From the NCBI GenBank assembly GCA_039800005.1, contig JBDLRN010000109.1, forward strand, positions 1 through 5,287: a stretch of DNA of 5,287 bases, in the 5' to 3' direction. Source of the stretch: Casp-actino8 sp039800005 (GTDB taxonomy: Bacteria > Actinomycetota > Acidimicrobiia > Acidimicrobiales > Ilumatobacteraceae). The position numbers and the translations under genes are program-made. The notes below the pieces were generated by a model. That model saw only the letters and a list, made by a program, of their open reading frames with translations, was not told the origin of the DNA and ran no database searches. Shown one piece after another: positions 4,614 through 5,287 of this stretch (its first letter is position 1; each line of letters begins with the position of its first letter).

Positions 4614-5287
4614 GTGACCACCGGCTCCGATTCGACTGCGGTGCTCGGCACCCGCATCGTGTCGGGTTCGATCGACAACGTGGTCGAGGTGCACGATCTC
4701 ACCGTGCGGTACGGACGCGGTGCACGTGCCGTCACCGCAGTCGACGGTGTGTCGTTCACGGCGCGCGCCGGTCAGGTGACCGCGGTCCTCGGCCCCAACG
4801 GTGCCGGCAAGACGAGCACCATCGAAGTCTGCGAAGGTCTCCGGCGCTGCACTGCAGGCGAGGTCCGAGTTCTCGGACTCGACCCGGCCGGTTCCCGTCG
4901 GGATCGACGGGAACTCGCCCACCGGGTGGGTCTGATGCTGCAAGAGGGCGGGATCTACCCCTCGGCCCGGCCCATCGACACGGTTCGCCAGTACTGCGGA
5001 ATCCACCGAGTCGCCGATCCCCTCGCGCCCGACGAACTCGTCGAGATGGTTGGCCTCACCGACCGCGCGCGTACCCCGTGGCGTCGACTGTCGGGGGGCG
5101 AGAAACAGCGACTGTCGCTCGCGCTGGCTCTGGTCGGCCGTCCCGAGGTGGTGTTCCTCGACGAGCCAACCAGCGGCGTCGACGTCAACGGCCGTGACAC
5201 CATTCGATCGATCGTCACCTCGCTCACCGATCGCGGTTGCGGAGTCGTGCTCGCAACCCATGAACTCGACGAGGCCGAGCGCATCGC
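4614..5287 (+). CDS. ABC transporter ATP-binding protein, ABC-2/CcmA-like exporter type (3' end missing)
   Basis: An open frame of 224 full codons runs to the window end with no stop. All nucleotide-binding landmarks appear in order: Walker A GPNGAGKTS (codons 60-68), Q-loop LMLQEGG (Gln110), signature LSGGEKQ (159-165), Walker B VVFLDEP with Asp183 and Glu184, D-loop SGVD, and switch His216 in ATHELDEAE. The N-terminus has about 22 extra residues before the first strand (VVEVHDLTVRYG). The style resembles ATPases paired with a separate ABC-2 membrane protein (drug, lipid or heme-related exporters). In actinobacteria similar ATPases occur with a permease gene directly downstream, which would lie outside this window; the substrate cannot be inferred. 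The GTG at 4614 is chosen for its position just after the -10 element. Later in-frame GTG codons (for example 4680) would remove the extension and remain possible. Confidence 0.93.
   Translation, partial: MTTGSDSTAVLGTRIVSGSIDNVVEVHDLTVRYGRGARAVTAVDGVSFTARAGQVTAVLGPNGAGKTSTIEVCEGLRRCTAGEVRVLGLDPAGSRRDRRELAHRVGLMLQEGGIYPSARPIDTVRQYCGIHRVADPLAPDELVEMVGLTDRARTPWRRLSGGEKQRLSLALALVGRPEVVFLDEPTSGVDVNGRDTIRSIVTSLTDRGCGVVLATHELDEAERI

Noticed and set aside
4563..5261. Long open frame on the minus strand (232 codons)
   Set aside because: It lies antisense to the ABC ATPase, whose Walker A, signature and Walker B motifs are all present; the antisense product shows no recognisable motif and is typical of GC-rich shadow frames.

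Overview
The window is GC-rich (roughly two thirds by eye) and gene-dense. It carries a WhiB-family regulator, many GTG starts and frequent TCG/GTC/CGN codons. This points to a high-GC actinobacterium; an Acidimicrobiia (Ilumatobacter-like) lineage is my guess from style, not proof. Six protein genes are supported, two of them cut by the window edges. No tRNA, rRNA, CRISPR array, insertion sequence or phage gene is visible. The largest non-coding stretch is 162 bp (379-540).

Left part, + strand: the 3' part of a WhiB-like Fe-S regulator with an AT-hook-like RGRP motif (1-378). It is followed by an intergenic region with a 12-bp palindrome, a direct repeat and a very strong hairpin (431-493). 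Then comes a tight three-gene run: a TlpA/ResA-like thioredoxin lipoprotein (541-1104), a CcdA-type membrane electron carrier that overlaps it by 4 bp (1101-1970), and a poly-gamma-glutamate hydrolase family protein starting 1 nt later (1972-2598). The first two make a coherent module: CcdA would carry electrons from the cytoplasm to the extracytoplasmic CPPC thiol protein. The third gene's link to that module is unclear.

Right part: serS (4544-3255) and pdxH (3238-2588) form a minus-strand operon with a 16-nt gap. pdxH overlaps the hydrolase gene tail to tail by 11 bp. A 69-bp divergent promoter region separates serS from a + strand ABC transporter ATPase (4614 onward), which runs off the window.

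The most notable non-coding signal is the hexamer TAGCCT placed 6-9 nt upstream of three GTG starts (thioredoxin lipoprotein, serS, ABC ATPase). This is the geometry expected for sigma-70 -10 elements driving leaderless mRNAs. I found no convincing new defence or metabolic system; the genes are mostly recognisable families, and the unusual points are regulatory and contextual.
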